From Cercis canadensis (Eukaryota; Streptophyta; Magnoliopsida; Fabales; Fabaceae), in assembly GCA_003255065.1 (NCBI GenBank), contig QAOA01003202.1, forward strand, positions 529,791 through 593,790: 64,000 bases of DNA, written 5' to 3'. A program made the position numbers and the translations under genes. The notes below the pieces were generated by a model. The model did not search any database. It saw only the letters and a list, made by a program, of their open reading frames with translations, and was not told the DNA's origin. The first letter of the stretch is position 1. Each line of letters starts with the position of its first letter. Positions 11,301 through 22,267 of this stretch are shown in pieces.

Positions 11301-12868
11301 TTGTTATACNTTTTTTTTTATCCATTATATTTGAAGCAAAATGATACTTACACATTTAGGGGATGTTTGGTATACGAATTTTTTTTTCGTTCTTAAGAAA
11401 TATCTTTCTTGATAATATTATAATTTATGTTTGGTTGTCCTTAAACATTCATGGAAATGTGAGACAATATTTCATATTCCTATGTTTGGTTCAAATATTA
11501 CTTTCCTATGAATATTTATTATTTTTTCAAAAGTACGCCTAAATTACATCATCTTTTTCAAAAATTGAAGCTCTCTATCCCTCTTTCTCTCTCTTCGAAA
11601 CTCACTTCCTAGTTCTTCCTTACATGAGCAAAACCCAAAACTCATATTAAACTGCAATGCAATAATCTATTCCCAAGAGGTAATCGTTTAGAATTAAAAA
11701 AGAAAAATTTACTCACAACAAGAAGAAAAAAAAAAGGTAGAAAGGGATTTCAAGTTGGCAGCAAACCCAGCAACCAAAAAAAAAAAAATGGATAGAGACT
11801 TTAATGGGTCTTTTTCTGAATCAGAAGTAAATTGTGAGTTTGAGCTTTGAGCTTGAGGAGGATTTTAGTATTATTATGATTATGTCATTAGTAAAAGGTA
11901 ATCGTGGATAAAATAGTCTTTTTATTTGTAAAAAACTTTTTTAGGCATGAAATTCTAAGATTCTCATATTTTCATGAGAATGCTTTTGTGAAAAACTTGA
12001 TTAAAAACCATTCTTAAAAATTTTATTTTCTTGAGAATATTTTTTTAAAAGTTTGTATTAAACATAAGAAACTTATTTTTTTAAGTTGAGATTTCTAAGA
12101 AACTAAAAAGAATTCGTGAATTAATATTTAACAATATTTAAATAAATTTAAATATTGTTATATGGACAGTCTGAAGTGTAATTTGTACAGGGTTGTAAAT
12201 TTGGAGTAATGGTAGCCTACCACAACAGCGATTGTCTTATTTTCATTAAAGAGAGGTTGGTCTCCTGAGGTGAGATCCACAATTGCCAATCGTTGATGAG
12301 CCAAATAATTGCCACCGTGTTGGAAAATTCCAATCCAATCAGGACCACGATGCTTCAATCTATAAAATGTCAACAGTATCAATATCATCATCAACGCCAT
12401 CAATAACCTAAAAGGGATATGAATGAAGAATATTTATATGAAATTAGTTTGTAAGGCTCATAGAAATAGGTTTTGAGAAAAAAAAAAAAAATAGCTTATG
12501 AACTAAAAATTTTTAAGCCAAAATATTTTCTATAAAAGAAAACGGAGCTTAAATAAAAAGGGATGGAGTAGAAAAAAAGGACTGAAATTGGAAATATGTC
12601 TTGAGATAAGATCTCATACCCTGCTTATCCAGAAGGAAAATACAAAGAAAAAGCGTTTTTTGATTGCAGAGCTTAATATGTTGCTTGGAGATGAATAAAA
12701 CAGAAACATGCATTGTTTATGATACCAATGCTATTGACAAAAAAGACAACAAAGTAAATGAAATAAGAGAGAGGGAAAGAGGAATCGCCTTTGGGCAAGG
12801 TGAATGATGCGAGCCCTTTTGGCTGCAGAATCATCAGAGCACCAAAGACAAGCAAGAATCCCACACAT
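8349..12868 (-). CDS. ASN: asparagine synthetase [glutamine-hydrolysing], complete 12-exon gene
   Basis: It makes asparagine from aspartate, glutamine and ATP in the cytosol (nitrogen storage and transport). Exons, 5' to 3' on the minus strand: 12868-12789, 12359-12221, 11124-11029, 10735-10594, 10506-10316, 10214-10053, 9961-9659, 9565-9431, 9329-9255, 9150-9064, 8978-8871, 8591-8349. They sum to 1761 nt, 586 residues plus stop, the usual plant length, with consistent phases and no internal stop. Residues 1-5 are MCGIL: Cys2 is the class II glutaminase nucleophile after Met removal. HQRLAIVD and NGEIYNHE complete the glutaminase pocket. The synthetase half has the PP-loop SGGLDSS (233-239) and SGEGSDE (341-347). 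Intron 1 has a GC donor (AG|GCGATT); the other donors are GT. Intron 2 holds a transposon and an assembly duplication. I cannot decide which paralogue (ASN1/2/3) it is. Confidence 0.95.
11243..11376. repeat. ~66-bp direct duplication around a single N (11310)
   Basis: 11243-11309 and 11311-11376 are the same sequence except for the T-tract length and one substitution near the end (GTTATAC versus GGTATAC). The single N sits exactly between the copies. This looks like two overlapping contig ends that were not merged. Confidence 0.85.
11293..12126. mobile_element. TIR element inside intron 2 of asparagine synthetase
   Basis: The left end GGGGATGTTTGGTATACG and the body match the element at 15635-16590: GAGACAATATTTCATATTCC and its inverse, TTGAGAATGGTTTT-like words, and ...AAACATAAGAAAC. 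The right end near 12126 is the inverse of the left end but diverged. It is AT-rich with no transposase. The left end appears twice because of the N-flanked duplication at 11243-11376. Confidence 0.6.
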
Positions 12869-12954
12869 TGTTGATTCTTTCTGGGAACAGAAAGAAAATC
12901 TGGGAAAGATGTTTCTATTTTCCTAAGAGAAGCAAATAAAGAGTTGAAGGAGGA

Positions 12955-13010
12955 GTGAGTATACATCGAAGCTGCGGGCAGGTATTTATAGTGCACAAGC
13001 TCGAGAGTGG
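12955..13010 (-). promoter_or_regulatory. core promoter of asparagine synthetase (TATA box)
   Basis: CTATAAATAC on the minus strand (12981-12990) lies about 115-125 nt upstream of the start codon at 12866-12868. Transcription would then begin near 12955-12960, leaving a 5' UTR of about 90 nt rich in C and T. Further upstream a GATAAG word and a CCACGTTT word (about 13120-13165) could bind GATA- or bZIP-type factors. That is only suggestive. Confidence 0.6.
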
Positions 13011-13338
13011 CAATGATCACTGATCAGTTATACTGTCGTTACTGGCTACTGGCTGCTCCTGTACGCACAGTGCCTGTCTGATGATCGGGGAAGATGCGGG
13101 GTCGTTACTGTCTCTTGTTCTTATCGAATCATCAATTGTGGCAGAGGATAAACGTGGTTTATACCAAATTACCCGTCCCAACTTGCCATTCTTTGACATT
13201 ATTAATTTAGTGAAAGCTATGTTACCACTCCCTCTTAAGGGTGTTAGCACTACACCTCTCCTCAAGTGGGTGAGTTTCAATGAGATTCATTTAATGATTT
13301 TAGTGTTATTGCAAAGATTTCAAAAAATTGAATCACTT

Positions 13339-13490
13339 AATGTGTTAAAACACACAGTTATTTATAAAATATAAGAATGACATAATATAAAAAATCATGT
13401 CAAAAAACAATTTTTTCAAGTTTACTTTTTTGTACGATTTCTCATATCGTGTTATTCTTATATTTTATAAAAAATTGTGTATTTTGACAT
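13339..13490. mobile_element. ~150-bp fold-back MITE upstream of asparagine synthetase
   Basis: Arms containing AATGTGTTAAAACACAC and TTTATAAAATATAAGAATGAC (left) and their near-perfect inverse complement (right, ending TGTATTTTGACAT) face each other across about 40 bp. It lies about 350 bp upstream of the TATA box. Confidence 0.6.
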
Positions 13491-15634
13491 ATATTTTATA
13501 GTTATTATGTTCAAATATAAACATAATAACTACATATATAAATAAAATAATCACATAATATTAATGTATATTTTAATTATTTTATATAAGGTGACAGACA
13601 CTTACTTTACCTTTGAAACTTTTTAATCTTTTCTTTGAAGTATTAGAAGAATAATTATATTTTTTTTCTTACTTAATCAAGAAACTTTATTTTAACACAA
13701 AAGAGTTATTCTTCAAGAAAAATATGTAAAGGAGGCAATGATTAGTGAGTTCCTCACAGACTCCACAAACTTTAAAAGAACCAGCCCATCTTGCAAACAT
13801 TTTGTGTCCCTCAATAGTCTATACTAATAATTTTAGATGGACCAGCTACATGCGCTTGTGTGGTCTTGCAAAGAGAACACTAACTGGTGACATGGTGGGA
13901 GGCGCGCACCCGTGTCTAACAGCCATGGTTGTGAGTTGAGGATCGGTTGGGATGAGGTATAATTGGCTTTTGGTGAACGCTTGGGACAAAGGTACAATCA
14001 AAAATCTTGAATTTTACATTTTTTTAAAACTCAAGATGTTTTATATAACAGGGTTCCCTACAATTTACTTGAAAAAGAAAAATGAAGGATCAAGCATATC
14101 CTCTAAGCTATTTAGATTCATTAATTTTCTTTGTATTTTGATTTTATTTAAAAGTGAAATAAAGGGACAAGTATTTTTTTTTATTGATACAAAAGGGGAT
14201 TTTAAATTGTTAAGTGTAATTCAATAGGTAAACTGAACTTCATGTGAAGCAAAATTTGAGGTAATGTCAAGAGTTTAAACTCTGTTGGAAGTACTAGTGA
14301 CTAGGGCATGTCGATCTGAGCAGAAATTAGTTTTACAAATAAATATAGGAATCACCTTGTGAAAAATAAAAATAAAAAAAGGTTTTAAAGAAAAGAAAAA
14401 GAAACAACTAGAACAACAAGCAAAAGAGAGGGAACGAAAACAAAATGAGGGGTTGCCAGCAGAGAGATTTGAGAGAGAAGAAGAACTGTGTATTGCCAAT
14501 TATTCTTTTTTTTTTTCTTTAATGCACGTACGTATTAATTTTCATATTCTTTCTTGTATTTTAAATCAAACTTTGATTTGGATTTTCCAATCATTGCACT
14601 TGGACTGCAGTTTGATAATTTCCCATTCATCAATTAATGAATGAAATTGAATTTGCTTCTTCATTCTTGTTTCCCTTTGCCTTTATTCTTGCTGCCTTTC
14701 TTTCACTTATTCCACTTTTTCACATGGTTAGACTCAAGATACGTTTTGGCAAGTTCATATTCGGAAACAGAGCAGAGCAAAAGAAAAAAGAAATGAAAAC
14801 AGATTTCGGAATATATTCTTTTAGTTTTCGGTGCTCACATAAAATTTTAGTGTAGTATAAATTTGAAACCTTTAACTCTGAGAATGACTATATGCTACAA
14901 TTCTTTTAAAGTTGGGGTAATACTACTACCTCCTTCAAAACTTCTATTTTGAATCAAATTAGTGTGTATTTTTGGACCAATTATGAAGTTCTTGTGAATG
15001 AGAGCGATTCAATGTGAGTCAAACAATTAAATACTAAAAAGAATTACAAAAATTGGATGAAACAAAAAATTTGAAGAAAAAGTCTATGGAAAAGAGCACT
15101 TTTTCCTTTTGGCTTAATTTATTTATCTTAGCTAGTTAACTCACACAAATGACTTTGATTTTACAAGGACTTTGTAATAAGTCTTAAAATTATTTCGACA
15201 TCTCAAATAATTAGTTTTGGTAGGTAGTGTCTCGTTATGTTAGATAGAAAACTATTTCTGGTCTTTCACCTAACAACTTAAGCTTTTAGGTTGAGTTAAT
15301 TTTTGACATGGTATCAAAATCTCTTTGATCAAATGGTAGTCGAATCTTAAACTTTTTGGTTGAATCGATTTTTGACACGTTATACTTGCAATTGCATGCA
15401 TGTGGCTATAATTGCGATCTCTACATTCTTATAATTCTAATCATTAATGGTGCCCCAATAAAAAAGTATGGCTTAGAATGAATGGGTTCCTTACTTCCTT
15501 CTTTTCCAACAAAGATTGTTTATCATTAACGTTCATGTTCACATCACATTAGGACAGAATGAGGTAGTATTATAGATAAACTACCTATAACAAAAACATG
15601 CACAAAGCTTTTATATGAATTTAGGTGACCCTAT
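13491..15634. other. intergenic, no supported gene
   Basis: AT-rich sequence. Open frames at 13745-13939, 13952-14227 and 14275-14855 show no domain, start context or splice pattern that I can support. Confidence 0.4.
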
Positions 15635-16590
15635 GGGGGCATTTGGTATAAGGATTTTTTTTTAGTTTTCTAGGAATCATAACTTGGGAAACTAAGATTC
15701 CCATGTTTGGTACAATGTTTTAAAAAAATATTTCCATGCAAATAGAATTCTTGAGAATGGTTTTGGAGCAAGTTTTCTACAAAACAAAAAATCTCATGGG
15801 GGAGGTGGGATTCTTAGATTCCCATGTCATGTGAAAGTTTATTAAACATAAAAAGACATATAAACTCTTCATTACTGATATAATTGTAATAATATCAAAA
15901 TTAAAACAAACAAATAAAAAAAGTAAATAATACCAAAATTAAAAGTTACTTTTTACCATGTATAAAGTTTTCTGGACCCAAGTATATGCCAAGAAAAAAA
16001 ATGTTGAGCCATGAACCAGTAGACAAGGAAAAGAAAGAACAACAGTAATTATTTTTCTTTTTACCGTGCATAAGGTCGTCATTAACCAAAAAAAAAAAAG
16101 TGAATTAAGGTATTGAGACAAGGGTGAAATCATGATAATACACAAAGTAATTGTTTTTCTTTTTTCTAAATTAATTCTGAGATTTTTCCCAATAAATTCT
16201 CTTCAAATCTAAAAAAATTAACCCCCACATGCATTAGTAATAATGACAGTAATAAGAGAAATTATTCTATTATGTCCAATACAAAACATCAAAGCAGCCA
16301 AAACATAACATGTACTAGTAAAATTCAGATAATTACCCAAAGCATAAATGCAAAAGTTATTTTTCTAAAACAAAAGTTAGGGGTACTTTTATAAAAATAA
16401 TAAATATTCTTAGGAAAGTAGTGTTTGAACTAAACATAATGATAGGAAATATTGTCTCACATTCCCAAAAATGTTTAAGACCAACTAAATATAAATTGTA
16501 ATATTCCTAGGAACCACATTCCTAGGAACAAGATTCTCAGAAATGATGTTTCTTAGGAATGAAATAAAAATCTGTATACCAAATGCCCCC
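15635..16590. mobile_element. 956-bp TIR DNA transposon, non-autonomous
   Basis: It begins GGGGGCATTTGGTATAAGG and ends TATACCAAATGCCCCC, inverse complements over at least 15 bp. The inverted similarity continues inward (TCTAGGAATC / TTCCTAGGAAC words). Its interior has no transposase. It resembles the intron element at 11293-12126 over most of its length. The flanks (CCTAT on the left, TACAT on the right) do not give a clean target duplication, so I leave the superfamily open. Confidence 0.7.
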
Positions 16591-19500
16591 TACATGAATT
16601 TAATTATGGAACCAAAGTTACACCAATCTGCATCCACAAACATACAATATAAAATTGGTTCTTTCTCGCAATATATGGAACCAAATTTACAAAAGCGATC
16701 ATGAACCATTAGAATAGATAATATACTTTTGAACTGAGATCGACTCTCAAATTTAATTGGGGTCACCTATCGAAGGAACAGAGCAGCAAGGAGTACGCAC
16801 TCACAAAAGGTGTATACACTAATCCAAAATTATTACCGCACGCAAAATATTTGATCACAAAGAGATTTGTGACAAAGAATAATTTTTAACTACAATGTTT
16901 TACTCATTTTTAGACTTGTGAAATTTTTTAACTAAGTTATTGTTGAATGACTTTTATATCCACTTTTTAGATATCCTTTACTTAAGTATTTGATTGTTTA
17001 TTGAGATTAATCATCATCTAATGTGATCTTTTATGTTAAATTGTAGGTTTCATAGGTTAGAATGAAGAATTGAAGAATTGGGAAGTTTTTGGGACAGAAT
17101 TCAAGGGTTGCGGCGCTCAAAACCTAGAGTCGCGGCCCCTGGAGCATGAAACTTAAAACCAGGACAGCAGCTCAGGGGTGCACCCCTTGAACAGTAGCGC
17201 CGCNAGTTATCATAAAAATGTATGTCACCACAAATGAATAATTCTTTCGTGGTTCAATTTTTTTGAAAATTGCATTCAATTAAAAAAAATCATAAAATTG
17301 GTTATTTATGTATAATGGATTTTTATTGGATATGGATATATTGGATCAATGTGATTTTAATCTTGGAGAACATGCATGAAACTGAAGATTAGTATATTGC
17401 ACTTGAAAACTATTTGAAAACTGTAAACATATATATTACAATCTATCCTAATTTTGTAACCTTGATTATATAATAGCTGCCAATATCAAATCATGTAACT
17501 AGTAAATTAACAGTAAGCTATAAATAATATTTCATATTTTATAAGACATATACAATTTAAATTTTTTAAAGTGGGCTTATTAACAGTAAGCTATATATAT
17601 ACATGTTTTGCATATAACTTCACTTTTAACACCTCTAGCTTTGTTACCAAAAGAGAACACCTCTACCTTTAGAATTGCTAGTAACACATGCTATGCTGAT
17701 TACTAGTGAATTAATTCTTTTCTTAGTTAGTAAGTCTTAGAAAGCTACGTACTCAGTGGTAGAGCCAAGACAAAATTCTTGTTGGGGAGAATGTATTAAT
17801 TTAACTAAAGTCAAAGTCTAATTATCTAATTAAAAGATTCTTTGTAAGAATAGAATCTTTTTTTAAAAAAAAAAAAAAAAATTTAGTGGGGCTGAGGATT
17901 AGTCGGAGCCTATGCCACTGCACCTATTATCCCAAATTTTTTTTTTTTTTTTAAATTTTAACGGTAAGATACATTCGAATCAACTTTCGTTTACCAAAAT
18001 TAAGTTTATCTTCGGACAATCATAGGATAAGTTACTGTGATCATAAAATGTCTTTTGAGCATAAGCAAGTTGAAGAAGCATCAAACCAGATAACTATTAG
18101 AGGTAAGAGTTTCATTAACAAAATTCTTGATGTTGGAGATGTTGAAGGAGCAATGCAAAACCATGGTGGAGGCCAAGTTTGGTGAGAAAGAAGCAAGAGA
18201 AGACGCTGCATGTTAAAGCAGTAGGGATAAGATTGAAAGTATGGGAATTTTCGGAGGCTAGATGGCGTTTTGATACCATGTGGAATATCGTGAAAACTAC
18301 GTGTACCACTGAAAAAGATCACAAATATTTATATACAAGATACACTGTCTTTGTCTTATACATAGCACTATCCTAATCACATAGTACATTACCAAAAGCA
18401 AAATTAAGTAGGTGCTCAAACTTATTCATTTAAAATATGGGTCAAGTTATTACTCAAAGACTAAGTGCTTACTGAATGAAAATCATGGAATATGAATAAC
18501 AGTGAGAAAGAGAGTGGAATGGAATGGTGATTTTATTCTGTAGTTTGGTAGCTGATCTAGGAATGGAATGACTTTCCGAGTCATGCCATAGTTTGGAGTA
18601 TGAAATGGAATCAGAATTAGTAGTAAAAGATATAAATACTCCTTATTTAGAAAATATAAGAAAATTAAACTTTTGAATAATGGTGTTAGATAGATCCGAG
18701 TTATATCATTGAATAGTTACATTACTAGTTTTACAAGGGTGAAACTCTATTCTTTACAAGGCGAAAGATACTTGAGACACTTATTGTAAAGGAACTCAAA
18801 CAAGATTTATAGGTGGATCATAAAATTATAACTTTATTTCACTCAAGTCAAATTCTACAATTTTCTACTAATTAAACTAGATAGTAAATATAATGTATAA
18901 GAAAATGACATCACAAAATAATTAGGAATAATCAAACACCGATTATGCAAGCTGTTTTCGGTTGTTACAATCTCTTTAACTAGTATCTAAATACTTTAAA
19001 TAAACAGGAAAAATCCACTATCACACATTCACACAATACCCAACAATAGCATAGATTCCGTTCGGACATTTTTTCAATTAAAAAATTCAGTATTTAATAA
19101 ACCTTACAACAAACAAATAAGCTAGAAGCGACCGTTTCTAATTTGGACCCTTTGTGGTTTATGCTTTTTAGCTTTCTATTTGATTTAACCAATAACTTAA
19201 GAGAAATAAATAACTATTTGTTTTACTCTAAGTTATTAAATAAACGAATATGCTTACCTGCCGTTTAGCCACCCCACTTCATATTCTTGCCGTTTTCAGT
19301 TTGTAGTATATATTGCATTGGTTTGAGATAAAAACAACGATGTTTCTCCTTTTTTTCTTTTTTTTGGAATTCCCAGCTCCATAACGGTGTTTTATTATCA
19401 GCTTAAAAATGACATGTCAATATTTAACAGTCCATGTATATAAATTCGTTTAGTTTCTTAAACAAAAACTTAACGATAGACTTAAGTGATTGATGAAATG

Positions 19501-19684
19501 AAGATTAAGGGATTTATGTGATATAAAAAGTCTTTCAAAGATTTAAGTGATTTTAGATGCATATTTTAAGAACCAAAACTATCTTTAAGTATCTACTTGT
19601 CTCTATATAAATAAGATAGCAAATTTCCTAGCATCTCCCAAGCAGACAAATCTCTTCTTTTTTTTATTTAAACTTCCCTACACA
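16591..19684. other. intergenic, repeat debris only
   Basis: Contains a GC-richer patch (17090-17203) ended by an N at 17204, poly(A)/poly(T) tracts at 17865 and 17940, and a 300-bp patch at 18040-18340 with no recognised domain. Nothing here can be named. Confidence 0.35.
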
Positions 19685-19930
19685 TGAAATCAGAGTTCAG
19701 CAGAGAAACAAAAGAGAGAGAGAGAATGAGATGAAAATGAATCTGTTATTATTGAATGGAAAGCAAAACAAATACATATATAGAAACTAAACTAACAAAC
19801 TAAGCTAACTGACTAAATTAACTAACCAAAACTAATTACAATAATAGATATGGGCTTGCGGCCCATTAACTCATCAGGGCCCAAGATAAATATAACAACT
19901 ATTAATACCACTAAGACTATACAACTAATA
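19685..19930 (-). repeat. 3' LTR of the Copia element
   Basis: 246 bp, ending TGAAATCAGAG on the plus strand. Matches 25377-25650 apart from a shorter GA microsatellite and small indels. Confidence 0.85.
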
Positions 19931-19940
19931 CCCCCCTCAA
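19931..19940 (-). promoter_or_regulatory. polypurine tract of the Copia element
   Basis: CCCCCCTCAA on the plus strand is TTGAGGGGGG on the element strand, directly before its 3' LTR. Confidence 0.75.
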
Positions 19941-20434
19941 GCTGGATGTGGAGACAAGCCAAGCTTGCAGAGAGTCTCATGATGCTGTGGAGCAGGAAGT
20001 GATTTTGTGAAAATGTCTGCTAACTGGTCTGTAGTAGGAACATGGGAAATAGAAAGAAGACCATCCAATAATTGCTCACGGACATAATGACAATCAATGT
20101 CAATATGCTTGGTTCTCTCATGAAAAACTGGATTGCGAGCAATATAGATGGCTGCCATGTTGTCACATTTAAGAGGAATGAGAGTGACATTAGAGACACC
20201 AAGATCACTGAGGAGACAACTTAGCCAAGCTAATTCAGTGGTGACCCTTCTCATGGACCTATATTCAGCTTCTGCAGAAGACAAAGAAACAATAGTTTGT
20301 TTCTTTGATTTCCATGACACAGGACTACCAGCAAGCATAATGAAGTAGCCACTAACAGATTTTCGAGAAAAAGGACGTGTAGCCCAATCAGAGTCACAGT
20401 AGGCAAGAAGACTAAAATCTACAGTAGGATTCAT
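19937..20434 (-). pseudogene. Copia RNase H domain
   Basis: A 165-residue open frame with the Copia RNase H signatures: YCDSDWA (first catalytic Asp), SLSSAEAEYRSM, CDNMAAIYIARNPVFHERTKH and the terminal ADIFTKSLP. It would degrade the RNA of the RNA/DNA hybrid in the particle. This domain is intact, but it is separated from the upstream reverse transcriptase by stop codons near 20468 and 20531. Confidence 0.9.
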
Positions 20435-20533
20435 GAAAATGCCTTGTAAAGGATGAGAGTGAAGATACTACAGAACATGAGGAGCTACTTGTAGATGGGC
20501 TTGACAGGGATGCTGATTGAATTAGCTAAGAAA

Positions 20534-21427
20534 CTACACTGTGAAGGCTATGTTTGGCCTAGTATGCAACAGAAAATTAAGTTTGCCAAGTACTCGTCTA
20601 TAAATGGTGGAGTCAGGTAAAGGATCAGACATGGTGAGATCCAGTTTGATATTATTAGCCAAGGGACAAGCCATTTGAGGCATAGCAGAAACCTGAAACT
20701 CATTGCAAAGGTCAGTGGTGTACTTTCGTTGACTGACCAGAAGGCCTTGAGATAAAGGAGTAAACTCAAGACCAAGGAAATAGTGAAGCAGACCAAGGTC
20801 CTTGATTCTGAAGGTGTCATCAAGATGCTGCTTGAGAGAATTGATTTCAGTGAGATCATCACCAGTGACTAGCAAGTCATCAACATAAAACGCTACAATG
20901 ACCATAGAACCAGAAGACTATTTAATGAACAAAAGAGTAATCATAAGGAGAATGTGCATACCCTCTGTGTTGAAGTGTTTCAGACAATTTAGCATACCAT
21001 TGTTTGGAAGCTTGCTTCAAACCATACAAGGATTTTTTTAATTTGTAGACCAAAGAGGAATTAGAAATAGTCAGACCAGGGGGAAGTTGCATGTAGATAT
21101 CCTCATGAAGGTTTCCATGTAAAAATGCATTATTAATATCCAATTAGAATAAAGACCACCCACGTTTGACAACAAGGGCAATTAAAGTTCTAATAGTGGT
21201 GAATTTAACAACCAAAGAAAAGGTTTCAGAATTTTCCTCACCTTCCTTTTGAGTAAAACCTCTAACCATAAGCCTAGCTTTGTATCTTTCGATTAAACGA
21301 TCTGATTTCCTTTTAATTTTGTAAACCCACTTACAACTGATAGGCTTCTTACCTTTAGGCAATTTGACAACATCTCGGGTATGATTAAGTTCAAGAGCTT
21401 CAAACTCCTTGGCCATTGCTTCATCCC
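20534..21427 (-). pseudogene. Copia reverse transcriptase, three broken pieces
   Basis: Piece 1 (to 21144) has KWVYKIKRKSDRLIERYKAR. Piece 2 (20922-21143) has [21 protein letters not shown] and [13 protein letters not shown]. Piece 3 (20534-20905) has the catalytic FYVDDLLVTG. A nonsense codon (TAA in place of a Gln codon) lies at 21144-21146. A one-base frameshift and a TAG lie between pieces 2 and 3 (20905-20925). The catalytic Asp pair is kept, but the polyprotein cannot be made. Confidence 0.85.
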
Positions 21428-22267
21428 ATAATGGATTATCTGCAGGTGTCTTATAGGTCTGGGGTTCAATATCAGTGAAGAGATGGTGAGTAAGCTTTTG
21501 AGTATTGGCAAGGAGAGCACTGAAGTAAAAAGAATTAGCAGCAAGACAAGCATTGATGATGGTATGACAACAAGAACCAGTGAGGACATTGTCAATAGAT
21601 GTATCCATAGCAAAACCACAAACATAGTCTCTAAGAGAATTAGGAAGTCTGATGATTCTGGTGAACTTTCTAAGAGGTTGACTATCTTGATTAACAATAG
21701 GCATGGAAAAAGGAGGAGATGAAATAAGAGGTNATTGGCAGCTTGAAGCCAATAACAGGGCATGTTAGCAATTTATGGAGATATTTGGATCAGCAGAAAA
21801 AACCGACAAAACCGACCGAACCGAACCGAATTAGACCGGTTCGGTTTGGTTCGGTTTTACTCTAAAAAATTCAAAAACCGAACCGAACCGAACCGAATTT
21901 CTCCTGTTCGGTCCGGTTTCGGTTTGGGGTGAAAACCGGACCGAACCGGACCGATTACACCCCTACCATAATGGATTACCTGCAGGTGTCTTATAGGTCT
22001 GGGGTTCAATATCAGTGAAGAGATGGTGAGTAAGCTTTTGAGTACTGGCAAGGAGAGCACTGAAGTAAAAAGAATTAGCAGCAAGACAAGCATTGATGAT
22101 GGTATGACAACAAGAACCAATGAGGACATTGTCAACAGATGTATCCATAGCAAAACCACAAACATAGTCTCTAAGAGAATTAGGAAGTCTGATGATTTTG
22201 GTGAACTTTCTAAGAGGTTGACTATCTTGATTAACAATAGGCATGGAAAAAGGAGGAGATGAAATAA
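21428..22267. repeat. ~300-bp duplication around N 21733, with an inserted hAT-like end
   Basis: 21428-21732 (before the N) and 21967-22267 are the same Copia segment (integrase/RT junction) with about ten differences. Between them lie the N and 21734-21965. One copy is continuous with the reverse transcriptase, the other with the integrase. The arrangement fits two alleles, one with and one without the insertion, placed end to end. Confidence 0.75.
21734..21965. mobile_element. hAT-like element, right end only
   Basis: Dense AACCGAACCGAACCG and CCGGTTCGGTTTGG repeats in both orientations, ending GATTACACCCCTA at 21965. Read inversely this is TAGGGGTGTAATCGG, a terminus type seen in plant hAT elements. 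The next bases, CCATAATG, match the uninterrupted Copia site and could be the 8-bp target duplication. The left end is lost at the N. Confidence 0.55.

Noticed and set aside
12673..13020. Long minus-strand open frame overlapping the ASN start (115 codons), and an upstream ATG at 12964-12966
   Set aside because: It overlaps exon 1 in another frame and runs into intron 1. The upstream ATG lies only about 20 nt from the TATA box, so it is probably not in the mRNA.
18041..18376. Possible small gene with overlapping frames on both strands
   Set aside because: No domain and no consistent frame. TTTGATACCATG resembles an inverted primer site, but no LTR borders it.
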